This document shows, piece after piece, positions 17,629-29,570 of a stretch of DNA of 64,000 bases. Location of the stretch: the NCBI RefSeq assembly GCF_001649575.2, contig NC_051448.1, positions 18,329,358-18,393,357 on the forward strand, read 5' to 3'. The stretch is from Kryptolebias marmoratus. Taxonomy: Eukaryota > Chordata > Actinopteri > Cyprinodontiformes > Rivulidae. How positions within the stretch are numbered: position 1 is the stretch's first letter; every line of letters starts with the position of its first letter. The notes under the pieces were generated by a model. It was not told the origin of the DNA, did no database searches, and saw nothing but the letters and a program-made list of their open reading frames with translations. The position numbers were made by a program, and so were the translations under genes.

Positions 17629-18929
17629 TTTTAACCGCAACGTAATTTTTCCTGCCTCACTGCGTGTTCCCTGCCTCACCCCAGCACGCATGACGGCTCA
17701 AAGCCGAAGCCTCCGCAAGGACTGGCATCGACCTGACGCAGGAGTGGAGAGAGGGTATGGACGGAGGGGGGAGGGTGTCGAAGAGGGCAAGAGGAGACAG
17801 GAGAGTGAAGGGGAGGGTGGGGGGAGGGGGGCAGCCTTGCAGAGGCAGTGCGGAGGCAATATTATGCAAATGCAACATAATGCAGTGGTGCTGCAGATAA
17901 GACAGGCAAGGACGTCCGAGGCGAGACTCCAGGTCCCGCGGGCCACCGAGGACGGTGCCCTTGACCTTTAGGGACGCGGGGACGCGTGTGTGCGTGTGTG
18001 TGCGCGTTAGCACGCGACTGGAAAAAAGCAGCTGCGAATGAAAGCGAGAGCGGCCGAAACGCGTCCTCTTCGGTCGCAGACGACAGGTTGGTTTTGACGT
18101 GACCTCAGAGCCAATGAACGGCTCTCCCTCCTCCAAACACACACACACACACACATGGCCAATATATCCATTATTCATGACCAATATACACACCGTCTGA
18201 ACAAAACCCAAACGGCTCAAATGGACCCTTTAGGTCATCTAAATGTGGAGGTCTACGCTGACACAAGTGATCCGGTTAGTCTGTGTACAGTCCGAGCACC
18301 CCATTCCCTAAATCCTCTCCCAAAATACACTCTTATTGGTGAGCTGAGGCCACCTGTCCACAGGAAACTGGTAAAGTACAGTTTTCCCAGCCTAAAGATG
18401 ACTTCCATGTCCTCGTCTCACCGCACAAACACGAGGAGGGGAATTACTGTGATGCAAACAATCGCCAACGCTGTCATTATTACTCTCTGACGAGTCCGTA
18501 CCGTGAGTTTGAAGGGACATTGGTGAACATGGAGAAGAATAGTCTCTTTTAGACCAAGCCAATGGAAACAGATGAGTTTAGTATAAATGTAAGACAGTGG
18601 GGTTAAAACCATTCACACAATAAATAGATATCTAGTTGGTTCACATCATATCATACTGTTAGTGGACAGGAAGTGATTAATGAAACACACCAACATAAAG
18701 ACCTAAAGACCCTGGAGAAGCCATATTAACTGTAGACTTGTACACCTATTGATTATATCTTTGCCCTTCAGTACAAACTATGTATAAGAGGCTTTTGTTC
18801 ATTTTCTACTATACTATAGTATATAGTATCTTCTGTGAATAATTTTTAAATTTATGTCTTTATCTTAAAAACTGCTGTTTGTTAATCGAACAAAAATACA
18901 TTTCTTCCACACTCTGGGTTAGTTTTCAC
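17629..18929. other. Intergenic region, no gene seen
   Basis: No recognised gene. Contains a G-rich purine tract (17755-17835), an octamer-type ATGCAAAT within ATTATGCAAATGC (about 17870-17885), and GT and CA repeats (17985-18003 and 18137-18154). Confidence 0.5.
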
Positions 18930-19115
18930 AGGATCTGTTAGCGCTCATGGTATGTTTTAGGGATGACTCTCGGCTACTACCATGTCGAGTTTTCGCTCAA
19001 TATCTGTGAAACTGACTGAGTTGTAGCCATTTTCATGATTCCTAAGGCTGATTCGCTGCGGCAGCCATTTTAAATCAGGTGACTCACTCGTCTTTCATGG
19101 CGGCAGGTGATAATT
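18930..19115 (+). repeat. Dispersed ~300-bp repeat, one partial unit
   Basis: Landmarks GGATGACTCTCGGCTACTAC, TCGCTCAATATCTGTGAAAC, GACTGAGTTGTAGCCATTTT and GCGGCAGCCATTTTAAATC in family order. Confidence 0.6.
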
Positions 19116-19269
19116 AAATCTCTCATCTAGCTAGTCTATAGTTGGTATTTATTACATGCCCAGGGGCGTATCAAATTGTGTGAAGTATGACCCTTTTGGC
19201 TTTCCATTGTTCCACACAAGGAAGTCAAAACTTCAGCCCACTGCTCTCTTGAAGCAAACCAGCTCCTGC

Positions 19270-19590
19270 GTTCCGTCTGAACGAGTCGTTCTTTCTTCGC
19301 TTTGGCGCAGAGTGCTTTAGATGGTATCTTTCCCCCACTCTTAATTGTGTCGTGGCAGTTAGCAAAAAGTAATTAAAAAAACATGCGTCCTCTTTGAAAT
19401 GAGAGTGGCGATCGCCTGTGACTAATGTATTCCCCCCCGTCTGATCGCCTCCTGTCTGTACCGTGACGGGTCGGCGCAAACACATGCTCCATTACAACGC
19501 TATTAGTAAATGCAGAGGAAGGAGGAGGGTCAAAGTGTGAAATGGGTTTCCTTAGTAAAGCAATATACTGTAAGATCACCTTTATTTCCT
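19270..19590. repeat. Dispersed repeat, partner of 21700-21950
   Basis: Shares in order TCTGAACG, CTTCGCTTTG, AGAGTGCTTTAGATGGTATC, then GAGAGTGGCGATCGCCTGTGACTAA and ACCGTGACGGGTCGGC-type blocks with the region 2.4 kb downstream. Family not recognised. Confidence 0.55.
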
Positions 19591-21699
19591 GTAAGTGTTG
19601 GACTCCTTTAATCATCAATCGGCAGCTCAGGCATGGGTTGCAGTCAGAGGTTCATGGTTGGAGGGAAGACTGAATGTCTTCGTAGGGTCGCCATCAGACT
19701 GAATGACAACCCTACGCTCTCCTGTTAGAATGTGGCTGGACTGTAGCATATACAGAAAACCTCATTTAGCGTGTGAATGCAGCCATGACCCTACTTTTAG
19801 TGATCACCAGATAGTTGTTTCTTGCCCTTTTCCATGACCCTGAGACACTTTTCCTGCTCTCTCAGCAGACTCTATACCCAAGCCTTGGGGATCACGTCTA
19901 CGCTAGGTGTTGTCCGTGATCCTGTCCCAATCCCATTGGTAGCCTAGGCATGATGAGGCCGGCGTGGCCAGTCCTTCAGATTTATACGGACCAAGCCACA
20001 CTGGTGCACGAGGACCCCCGGCTCATCGATACTACCATACTCCCACCCGCTCCACCCAGGGCCCTTATTTACTGCTATAATTGGAATAAACCACACAGCC
20101 TCGTTATGGACATTTTGTTCATCCTCCAAACCACTGTGTGTGAGTCTATCCCACACAGTCTATTCTTAATGAGCTCTTAATCCAACCCTGAGGACCTCGC
20201 CAAGACCCTGCAAAGGCTATACATGTTCCAGTTCATTCTTTGTTGCGTTGCAGTTGGGGCGTCAACCAACGTGCAGTAGGCCTAAGAGATAACAGTTCAA
20301 TGTCAGCTTCTTCTTCCTCTTTTTAATAAATATAAATGACTAACTAGCAACATCTCTGGCTTGTTTTTGTTTTTTTTTTAAACACTGGTCCAACCTGATA
20401 AAGGTAGGAGACCCGACATCATAAATAAATAGATCTTAGATCCTTACGGAAAACTTTAATGAGTAATCATCATGAAAAGTCAGGGCTTGTTTGTTGCAGC
20501 TTCTGATTGCTGTGATGATACATTTCCAACTGAAGTCATTAGTTTTGATGTGGGAACATAAGCGCAGGAACTCAACGTGGAAGGAAATCAGCATCAGGCG
20601 TTCGCCCGGTTACAGTCAAGTCAAGGTCTAACCAAACGTCTGCCCGCACCAGCGGGATGAACGAAAATAAAATGTGACGGCTGCTTCGAGCAGGGGTGGG
20701 GTGTTGGTTAAAGTGGCGCTGGTTATTGGTGGCTTTGGGTCAGTGACATCCTATCGCCTGCCCCGGCTCCGGCGGCTCACATTTTGACAAACGGCTAGCA
20801 ATATGAGCTTCCACAGGGCGCAGCGCAACATGACCGTGAGTGTAGGTCACAGTTCTTTAAGCGTCGTTTTGGTTTTCAACAAGCCCTCGGGGATATGTTT
20901 TGTTGTTTAGCCTCTAAATGTTTCATCATGCTCACAATGCTGGTTGCTGGCTTTCATCGCTATAAATCCAGGCAACTACTTTTGCCTAACTGATATATTG
21001 TCGCTGTAAAATATTAGTTTTTGATGCTTTACTAAGTGACTTAGAAACAGCTAGTTTTAAGCTCTATACAGTAAGCAGCTAACTTAAGTAGGTAACTGTT
21101 AGTTTACATGATATTGCACGCCTCCGCTCCACCCTGGCTGCCCTTGGCTCGATAAATGAAGGCCAGGACTGTTTGTTTTTCAGTGTCGCTTCTGGCAGAA
21201 AGCAGAAAAACAAACCGTGTTCGTGAGTGAGGAGGCTCTAATGACGTATCAACTGTAATTAAAAAAATAGTAGTCGTAACGTACAGGCTTTTTCACCTAA
21301 TCTGAACTGTGGAAACAGCGTTCTGAAGGCCAGGAGTCGAACGAAAAAGGGATCTTTCCGTGTTAGGAAAATGGCACAAAAAAGCCTGAGTTCATTTTTT
21401 AAAAACTTGATGATGAAATTTAAAATCGATGACGTAGAAGTGATGAAGATCGGGTCTGCGCTCAGCGTGATCCTGTCCAGGTTTGCGTCAGGAAGGCCAT
21501 CCGGCGTCAAACAATTGCAAAATCTTTCACGTGAAGTTTGAAAACAACCAAACCGATGAATTTTGAGAAATAAATAAACCATTTAACGTCTTAGCCTGCC
21601 CATGGCTGCGTATTTACCAGCATGTTTTTTCGTTGATGGGGGAGCGTTTTGAAGCGTCTTTTGAGTTTCTACTCATCCACCTGTCACTGTCACAAAGTG
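19591..21699. other. Intergenic region, no gene seen
   Basis: No recognisable gene or RNA. A and T tracts only. Confidence 0.5.
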
Positions 21700-21950
21700 A
21701 CAAAGTTTTTCATCTGAACGGCCATTCCTGCTTCGCTTTGCTGCGGAGTGCTTTAGATGGCATCTTCCCCAAGCGGCAGTTTGCAAAAAAAAACAAACAA
21801 GCAAATAAAAACACGTCCACCCTCTTCCAGATGAGAGCGGCGATTGCCTGCGACTAACGTGTTCTCCACCGTGACGGTTCGGCACTAATACGTGTACCGT
21901 TATGCCTCCATTCTGAACGCGACACAAGGAGGCACGGACCTGCTGAACTG
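21700..21950. repeat. Dispersed repeat, partner of 19270-19590
   Basis: Carries TCTGAACGGCCATTC, CTTCGCTTTGCTGCGGAGTG, CTTTAGATGGCATCTTCCCC, GAGAGCGGCGATTGCCTGCG and ACCGTGACGGTTCGGCACTA, the counterpart of the 19.3-kb copy in the same orientation. Confidence 0.55.
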
Positions 21951-22955
21951 AAAATATCCTTTTACTCTGCATTCCTGGAGCTCAGTTTCGCTTCGTGAGG
22001 CCACTTCCGTCCCACCACCCACACAGCGTGGCTGTAAAGCATACCTGTGCAGGTAAGGTGGGGGGGTACTTAAGCTATGGTAACGAAGGAGACCACCGGG
22101 GGAGCTTACAGAGGAAAAGGTGTCCTGGTGAAATTCTCCACCACTAAGCGACGTGTGTCTAAAGTATCCAGAGAGGCACTCCGTCTTCAACGGGTGGGGG
22201 GGGTGCCAATCGCGAGAGCTCAAGAGCGGATGACGGCTCCGCGAGGCGAGGGCGCCGAAGCCCCAGCGACAACATCTGCGAGGGCCGCTAATGAGACACG
22301 GGATCCGCAAACGATAACGGAGTGTTTATGATGAGTCACCCGAGACTGCCGGATGAATAATGAAGGCGCCATGACGCGGCGCGGACAGGTGAACTCGCCG
22401 CGTGGCGAGTTGCCACAGACTGACGTTCACGGACACGGGCTCTGGAGGAGGGAAACGCGAGAGAGGGGCAAGCAGGGGCCACCGGGTGCAGCGCCTGGCC
22501 ACCAGGCTCTCGGCATCAGAGGCCCTGAACGCTGGTAATGAGACAACAGTGTCATCACCAGCAGTCAGCGGGGAACGACGGGGACAGAGGAACGCATCAA
22601 TACTTTATTTAGTGCTGACTGATCCGGTCAGAGCAGCTTCTAGAAATATTTATCGTTTCATACAGATAAACATATTTTAATTGTTCATTTGAGATTGTCC
22701 TTGTATGCTGATTCAGCATTCGCGCTCTTCTTTTCCTGCTTCTAGTTTCTAACAATCAGATTACTTTGCCCTATTTGAACCATTCACAGCTCAAACCGCT
22801 CTGCTCAGTCAGGAAGAGTGGGCTGCTGCTTTTAATACTTGTAGCTTTTTATGCTTTGTGAAGATTTAAACTTTATTTACAAAAGTTGCCCTTATAGAAA
22901 CAAACTGAGATCTCTCTAATTCCTTCAAAGTCACTGTTCTCTAAAATCACTTCCT
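21951..22955. other. Intergenic region, no gene seen
   Basis: GC-rich stretch at 22050-22540, AT-rich afterwards. Open frames exist on both strands but none is recognisable or has splice-supported structure. Confidence 0.5.
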
Positions 22956-22959
22956 GTCT

Positions 22960-23990
22960 TTGCCTCCTAAAGCTACTCTTAATTTTCAGCTAATTTTAGC
23001 TTTTGGCTACAGTTTGACAACATTTAACTGTTAGCTATGCTTTTGCTTACATTAACTTTTAGATTTGGATTTTCTCATTTTCACATTTCAACCCAATCTT
23101 GCTACATTTAGCTTTTAGCTATTGTTCAGCTACATTTAGCTGTTAGACTCTGTTTTGCGTATTTTAGCTTTTAGCTACAGCTTTACTACTTTTAAGTGTT
23201 AGCTTCTGTTTCGCAAACATTTTAGGTTTAAGTTTAAGTTTGGCTAGTTTTAGCTTTAAGTATGGTTTTGATTATTTTGCCTTTTAGGTATTGATTTGCT
23301 TATTTTCGTTACAGTTTTAATACATTTAACATTTAGCTATGGTTTTGCTTATTTGGATTTGCATATTTTTGCATTTCAGTCCAATGTTGCTACATTTAGC
23401 TTTTAGCTACTGTTCAGCTACATTTCACCGTTAGAATCAGGATCGGCATATTTTTGTTTTCAGATACAGTTTTGCTAATTTTAGGTTTTAGCTACTCCTT
23501 AGCTTATTTTAACTTTTAGCTTTGGTTTTGCTACATTTAACTATTAGATTCTGTTTTTCCTTTTAGCTAAACCTTTGGTAATTTTAGGTTTAGTTTAAGC
23601 TTTGCTAGTTTTAGCTTTTTATCTACTGCTTCACTTTAAGCTATGGTTTTATTACATTTAACATTTAGCTGTGGTTTTGACACAGTTAGCTGTTAGCTTC
23701 TGTTTTGCGTATTTTAGCTTTTGGCTACAGTTTTGCTAGTATTATCTTTTAAGTATGGTTTAGCAAATTTTAGCTTTTAGCTACTTCTTAGCTTTTTTTT
23801 GCTTTAAGCTATGGTTTTACTACTTTTAGCTGTCAGCTTCTGCTTTGCTCATTTGTCCTTTTTTTTCCTACAGTTTTGGTCATTTAAAGTCTAAGCTTTA
23901 CCTTTTAAGGACTATTTTTCCAAATTTTAGCTTTTAGCTGTTTTGCTGAATTGAGCTTCTGTTTTGCTCGTGTCAGCTTTAATAATTCCT
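22960..23990 (+). repeat. Degenerate TTTTAGCT-type minisatellite, about 1 kb
   Basis: The words TTTTAGCTTTTAGCTA, TTTTGCTACATTTAACTGTT and close variants recur every roughly 20-35 bases over about 1 kb, all on the same strand. The pattern is heavily diverged. A shorter stretch of the same words lies at 25980-26185. Confidence 0.75.
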
Positions 23991-25860
23991 CGAGCTCATT
24001 CTCCAGTTAATTAGAGCAAATCATTCAGCCCTCAGCTGTCTCCACTTTAAGCTGCATTTAGAGAACGTCCATCCCAACGAGTGAAACCATGACAGGACAT
24101 CGGGGACGGGGATGTCTGATGGGCACAGATGGACGTCACATGGACACAAACAGGAACAGTTTTGTACATAAAGAAACATTCAGTCCTTGTTAAAGCGAAA
24201 ACAAGTCAGAAGACTCTTATGTCGATGCTATGATAGGCCAGTAATTCCTCTAACTTCATTATTTCAATATAAAATGTGGTCAGCAACAAATCTGATAATG
24301 GCTTCATTTTGTTCGCAGACAACCAGCAGCTGCTGTTTGTCAGAGTACGATGGTAAAATCTCAGAGTACAAGTACATAGTTTACTTTTGGACTAACATAT
24401 CCTTTAGTGATCAAGAGCAAGCAGGATCTGAGTGTTACTATAAAAACAAGCGCACTGCTAGTTAAAGCTTCATTACGGATTATCCCCACGGAACCTGAAA
24501 AGGCATTAAAGGGACAGTTCAGATCTTTTGACGTTAAGTTCTGTGGAAAACCGTGATGAGTTATTATCACACCTGCTGCAGATAAATCTCTGAATCAGCT
24601 CAGTTTGAGGAAAATAGTTTAAACCTGATTTTATTTATTTATTTTTTACAAGTCCTGATTGCAGATACTGTGTGAGTGCCGTGTTAGCAAAATACTTTGT
24701 GAGCCGGCGGAGGGAAAAAAAAGAAGGCGTTTCTGAATTCTGGTAAAATCGGAACAGAGCAGAGGTTTTTTTGGGGGGGTTTTCCGCGGCGACCCCTCCA
24801 GCACACCGCCAGGTGAGAGGGTAAACCGATCCCAGGTGCGCCTGTTGGGTTCATTAATGATGGAAACAGTCAGCTGCTGTGACCTCCTGAACTCGGCTGC
24901 TTCGCTCCGCCAGCGCGCCGACAAAAGAGCCTCGCTGCCGTTCGCTCTGAACCTGCTGAAATCTGACCCGGGGGGGGGGGGCAGGTGAGCTCTATTTAAC
25001 CCCTAATGGGAAAAAAACAACAACAAACACAACCAGTTCTTGCATTATTGGGGCCGTGACGAGGCCTCGGTTCCATGATTAGAACCTGCCCACAACGAGG
25101 GGCGGTTTGTGGACTTCCATTAATGCGTCGTCCTTCTGTTCTCTGCTCGCCAAGTCTTCCTCTGACCCCTTCTCGCTGCTCCGTAAGCCATTAAAGGATG
25201 CATCCACTTCACAATAACCCCCCTCTACCCCCCAGCTCTGTGCATTAGTGTGGAACACAGAACATCTCCTTACAGAGGAGACGCGGACGCGCCGGCCTAT
25301 TCATTTCCGCTTTTGAGCCCGATGAGGACGGATGGCTGCTTTCGGGAGGAAGGAGCTGCACCGTGTTCGCTCCGAGGGCCCCTCTATCTTTATGTATGTT
25401 CCAGTGCGCCGTCTGCGGGGGCCTAACACCCCCCCCCCCNCCCCTCCCACCTCTCCTCCGTCCCCCCAGGGCATCACTGAGGCTCAATGAAAGGTGGCAA
25501 GTATAAAAATATATTTGAAAAAAAAACCAGAGCGGGCCCGCCGCTCCGCCTGCCATCCGCCTGCCGTCCTCCTCAGGGTTACGTAAGAAAGGCAGCTGCA
25601 GCTGCAGCCAGAGGTGGAGGCAGGTCTGGAGGCCGAAGGGGAGATAAGGTGTGTGTTTTATGTGTGTGTGTGTGAGTAGAGGGGGTGGACAGGGGACAAA
25701 ACAGCTCAGAGCAGACAGAGGATGCTGCTGGATGGACAAATCTGGTTCCTGATTCCTAATTGGAGACAAGGAGAGCAGGTTTACAACAGCCTGTGTGTGT
25801 GTGTGTGTGCAGTTTTTAGACGTTAAGCAGAGATACACACACCTGCACGGGAATCAAATT
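23991..25860. other. Intergenic region, no gene seen
   Basis: No recognised gene. Contains a one-ended TIR element fragment (24505-24620), a poly-C run with a single N (25430-25445) and GT repeats (25650-25673 and 25794-25808). Confidence 0.5.
24505..24620. mobile_element. Single-terminus fragment of the TIR element family
   Basis: Begins TTAAAGGGACAGTTCAGATC, then TTATCACACCTGCTGCAGATAA and CAGCTCAGTTTGAGG. This is the family end, but with the TCTTACCTG block mutated to TCACACCTG. No opposite end is found nearby. Confidence 0.5.
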
Positions 25861-25896
25861 GACAGCTGACACAATTATGTAAACGCTGAGTCAGCG
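25861..25896. promoter_or_regulatory. Candidate MAF/AP-1 (T-MARE) and homeodomain site cluster
   Basis: CGCTGAGTCAGCG at 25884-25896 matches the core of a T-MARE (TGCTGAGTCAGCA) with TGAGTCA at its centre. Just upstream are TGACAGCTG-type and AATTATG words. Whether it is an enhancer is inference; no gene lies within several kb. Confidence 0.3.
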
Positions 25897-25979
25897 ATCA
25901 CACTGTTGCTCTGCTGTTCAGTATTTGTCGGAATGTTTTGTTTTGTTTTGCAGTTGAATGACCTCACTGGACTTTGTTC

Positions 25980-26185
25980 TGCCACTTTTAGCTTTTAGCT
26001 ACCATTCTGCCACTTTTAGCTTTTAGCTACCATTCTGCTACTTTTAGCTACCATTTTGCTACTTTTAGCTAACCTTTCAATACTTTTAGCTTTTAGCTAG
26101 TTTTTTTTTATGTTTTTAGCAATCAGTTAGCCTTTTGTTACTTTTAGGTTACCTTTTGCCACATTTAGCTTTTACCTAGCATTTA
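25980..26185 (+). repeat. Degenerate TTTTAGCT-type minisatellite, short array
   Basis: Repeats of CTACTTTTAGCTACCATTTTG-like words; same vocabulary and strand as the 1-kb array at 22960. Confidence 0.7.
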
Positions 26186-26229
26186 ATACTGTTGTCAACA
26201 CGATGAACCGCAGCCGCTGCAGCTAATCA

Positions 26230-26830
26230 AACTTAGCTGAAAGCAAATACGTCGACAACTCAAACAGTTTGACGTATTCTGAGGTAAAATTCGGTGGTGA
26301 AGTGGCCGAGACTCGTCCCAAACACGTACTCCGAGCACCACGCGTGGCACAAAATTTTTGACAACTAACCCTGTTTGTCTGTTAGCAAAATGTCTCACAA
26401 ACCAGTGGACGGATTTTATCGAAACAATCACAAACTAATCACTGGATGAACGTCTACAACTGATTAACGTTTGGAGTCAATACAATTGAAGATGGCCACC
26501 ACAGCCAACCGACCTTAGAAATCACCAAGATGACTGTAACTCAGTGAATTTGACAGAGTTTAAGCTAAAATTTGGTGTGGTAGTAGCTGAGAGTCATCCT
26601 CAACAAACACTTAAAGGGCTACTCACTGCACAAGATCTTTGCTTAAAACTTAAGCAAATAACTGTTGGAAACCACCCTGTTCGTCTGTTAGCAAAATATC
26701 TCATGAACCCCTCAATGGATTTCAATGAAACCTTTGGAAAATAATCGTATGATGTGAATCTACAACTGATTGAATTTTGGAGTCAACTCTATTCAAGATG
26801 GCCGCCACCGCCAGCTGACATCACAAAACA
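26230..26830 (-). repeat. Dispersed ~300-bp repeat, about two units, reverse orientation
   Basis: Read on the minus strand it shows the family order. On plus, the landmarks are GTCTGTTAGCAAAATGTCTC, AACTGATTAACGTTTGGAGT, GAAGATGGCCACCACAG, AAGCTAAAATTTGGTGTGGT and then a second GTCTGTTAGCAAAATATCTC and CAAGATGGCCGCCACCG. Confidence 0.6.
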
Positions 26831-26984
26831 CTAAACGTGATGGAAGTGGATTTTTTTCTTGTATTGGATCAGACAAATGAACACTCAGCCTGTGGTACAG
26901 CGGCGCAGCTTCCACACTAATCCTCCACGTAGGGTGGTGTGCGAAGTTTGTGTCCAGTTTAAACACTTCCTCTTGTTTGAAGTT

Positions 26985-28068
26985 AACGCGGTGTTTTGGC
27001 CATGTTGAAGCGGGGCTCCGTGGAAACATTACGAACCGTTACTATCTTACCTGTTGCAGGTCGCTCCTGGGAACACCTCAGCTTGGAGTAATGAGAGTTC
27101 TACGGTCATTCTGACAGTCGTAGCGAGCTAACGACTCGCTACATTTTTCAATAAACAGTTATTTACATAGACTTCTATAGTTATTGGCAAGTACAAACGG
27201 CAGCAGCGGCTAGCTGTAGCACTTCCACTGCAGCCTGGCGCCCCTTCTGGCAGGAATATCGTAACATTTCTGCCAAAATAACCACGTGAAGCAAAACTGA
27301 CAGTGAAGGTTTATACGAATTGGTTTGCATGAATCAAGATGAAACTTTGAAGACTGGAGGTGTTTTAAGACGACAAAAATCCACCTTTAATGTGTGTGTG
27401 TGTGTGTGTGTGTGTGTCCGCACCATCTATATTGGTGAGCTAATAATGGTTTGCAACTACTTGCACATGCGGAAAAACAAATAAAATGTTGTGTAAACAG
27501 GTTCTTGATATAATATTTGCATCCAGCACTACGGAGTTATGAGGACTAGGGCTGTTTAAAGATGGCAGCCATTTCACATTCGGACTCGACGTCAGCTCGT
27601 CAGATCCGTCAGGCTTAAGGCCCCGTTCACACGGCGCTGTTCTCAAGTGAAAACCGGAACGTCCTCGCTGCGACGCCTCCGTTCGTGGACGCGACGTCAG
27701 CGGGTTCTCCGGCACCGAAACGTCAACAACGGTAACAACGGCGCACAGCGGAGCGCCGTTTGTGCTGATCACCCTTTTTCCAACGTGTACCAGCAATCCA
27801 GACTCGCTGCGTGTCCAAACGAACGTCCGTGCGTCCACCATTTTGGACGGAACTGTTTACATGTTGTTTACACACAAATAAACCGTGTAACTTATCCGAA
27901 TCAACACCAGAAAATACGTGTCCAGGAGATCGTTCGCCTGTAAACAGCGCCTTAAGCTCCCTTCTCCAAACCGAGGTTGTTCAGGAAGCTATCTACAGCA
28001 GGTAAGATCATCATTTTTCATACCCTCTCCACGAACTCCAGCTTCAAAAGGACAGAAATATCCCTTTG
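26985..28068. mobile_element. TIR element copy with a nested insertion
   Basis: The left end carries ACTATCTTACCTGTTGCAGG, then CACCTCAGCTTGGAG. The right end carries the inverse CTCCAAACCGAGGTTGTTCA, then CTACAGCAGGTAAGATCA, and ends near AGAAATATCCCTTTGAGG. No transposase frame. A second element with TTAA borders is inserted at 27619-27951. Boundaries are good to about 20 bp on the left. Confidence 0.6.
27619..27951. mobile_element. TTAA-flanked inverted-repeat element (piggyBac-like MITE?)
   Basis: Flanked by TTAA at 27615-27618 and 27952-27955. The left end reads GGCCCCGTTCACACGG; the right end read in reverse is GGCGCTGTTTACAGGC, matching at about 11 of 16 positions. TTAA duplication is the hallmark of piggyBac transposition. 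333 bp, no transposase frame. The class call is inference from the target site and size. Confidence 0.45.
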
Positions 28069-28918
28069 AGGAGAAGAGTCGTGAAGCGGTCAGTGTCGTA
28101 ATGGCGCGAAGGAGTTAGTTTGGGTTATCGGGGAAAGCAGCTTGTTTCAGAGCAAATTACATAAGATATGTAACAAAAATATCCAGTTAAGTAAGAAAAA
28201 CAGACAAAAAAACCCATCTAGGTTATTACATTAGGCCGTCCCTTAGGTTGACTTATGATAATAATATTTTAAGTTTGACTCAAAGAAATATTTTGTGTTT
28301 TTTAAACACAGTGGAACACACACTAACGTATCTCAAATTGTCACCGGAGCAAGCGAAGAATTTTGACTCCGGTCTAAAGTTTTGAATACCAAAGTTGTGC
28401 CGTCCAATGAGCCGCAACTTTGGTATTCAAATTAATAAAGTGTCTAACATTCACGTCTGTTTAAAGATCATAAAAACCTTTCCCTGTTCGAGGTTTTGAT
28501 GCCAGCGCCACGGCGGAGTCCTCTGTGTTATGAAAAGGAGAATTAAAGCCGTTTTCCATGACTGGTTAATTGGTCGGGAAGAGAGCTCAAACAGGAGACA
28601 AAACCGAGACCGGACCTCCAGGCATGAGAAGTGAAGCCAATGAGGAAGTGCCTCGTAGATGGTTTCTTAATGTTTTATTTATTTAATTTTTATTAAATAG
28701 CTGGGAGTGATTCTCCAAAATAAAATGCTAACATCTTAATGAGTTTGAGTCCTTTTAAAAAAAACAAACAAAAAAAACAGGATGATGATCACTGCCCCAT
28801 CCCGAGCAGCCATTTGGACCAGTGGTCCTTAAAGTTTGGGTCAGGACCCGATGGTGGACCCTGCAACTCTAACATCTAAGAAGATCTCCAGAAACAAAAT
28901 TACATTTGAAATGACAGC
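28069..28918. other. Intergenic region, no gene seen
   Basis: AT-rich with A/T tracts. A near-repeat of an AACTTTGGTATTCAAA-type word around 28380-28440 forms an imperfect hairpin. No gene. Confidence 0.5.
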
Positions 28919-28923
28919 GAATG

Positions 28924-29547
28924 TGTCACAGCTCCATCTGTTCCTGCCACGCCTCTTGCCACAGTCACTTAACTTTCCACAGTCCCACAGTTCAAGCCAC
29001 ACCCATGTTGCCATGCCCACGTAATCAGATTCATCTGTCTCACCTGTTCCTGTCACCATAAGTACCCACAGTTCACACACCTCAGTGCCAGATTATTGAA
29101 AGCCTAACCGCAAGTAAATGTCCAGCGTACTTCTCATGTTCATGCCTGATCTTGACCCTTGCCTGTTTCCTGACCATCGTCTCCTGCCTGCCCCCTGCCT
29201 GATACTGCTCTGGATTCTGATCTCCCGTTACCGACCTTGCTTTACTCATCTGGACCTCGCCCTTTGGATTCTCCCCGTCTGGTTTTGGCTTCGGAACTCT
29301 GACCTACCGGTAACGACCTCACGCCTGGACCTGGATTTTCCCTATCGTCTCAGCCCCTTTCAGACCAGCCGGTCTGCATCACAAAACCAAGCTAAAGTGG
29401 ACTTACCAGTTCCAGTCCCGACTCTAGTCGATCACGTGAGTGAGACGATCAAAGACTTTGAGCCTGCTTCCAGCTTTCTGGCAATAAAATCCTTAAAACT
29501 TCGTTGTGTGGTTGTGAGTCTGAGTTCTGCCAAGCCTCGCCTTGTCA
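28924..29547 (+). repeat. 5' LTR of gypsy element
   Basis: 624 bp, TGTCACAG to CTTGTCA. AATAAA lies at about 29482 near the end. A weak TATA-like ATAAGTA lies at about 29057. The downstream copy 33618-34208 is nearly identical. It carries 8 bp more than the 3' LTR near 29503-29512. Confidence 0.93.
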
Positions 29548-29570
29548 GAATAATCTGGCCAAAAACAAAC

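Noticed and set aside
17223..17971. Long frames across the 17322-17628 gap
   Set aside because: They are made open by Ns and G-rich repeats; there is no recognisable protein.
26544..26744. Frames such as one containing LLAKYLMN and FNETF, recurring in the 300-bp repeats
   Set aside because: The same peptide words recur only because the repeat DNA recurs; frames are short and broken, with no domain.
29118..29570. A frame open from inside the 5' LTR straight into gag, suggesting a 151-residue N-terminal extension
   Set aside because: The continuity depends on the 8-bp difference between the LTRs. In the 3' LTR the same frame ends after 145 codons. LTRs are identical at insertion, so the link is likely chance.
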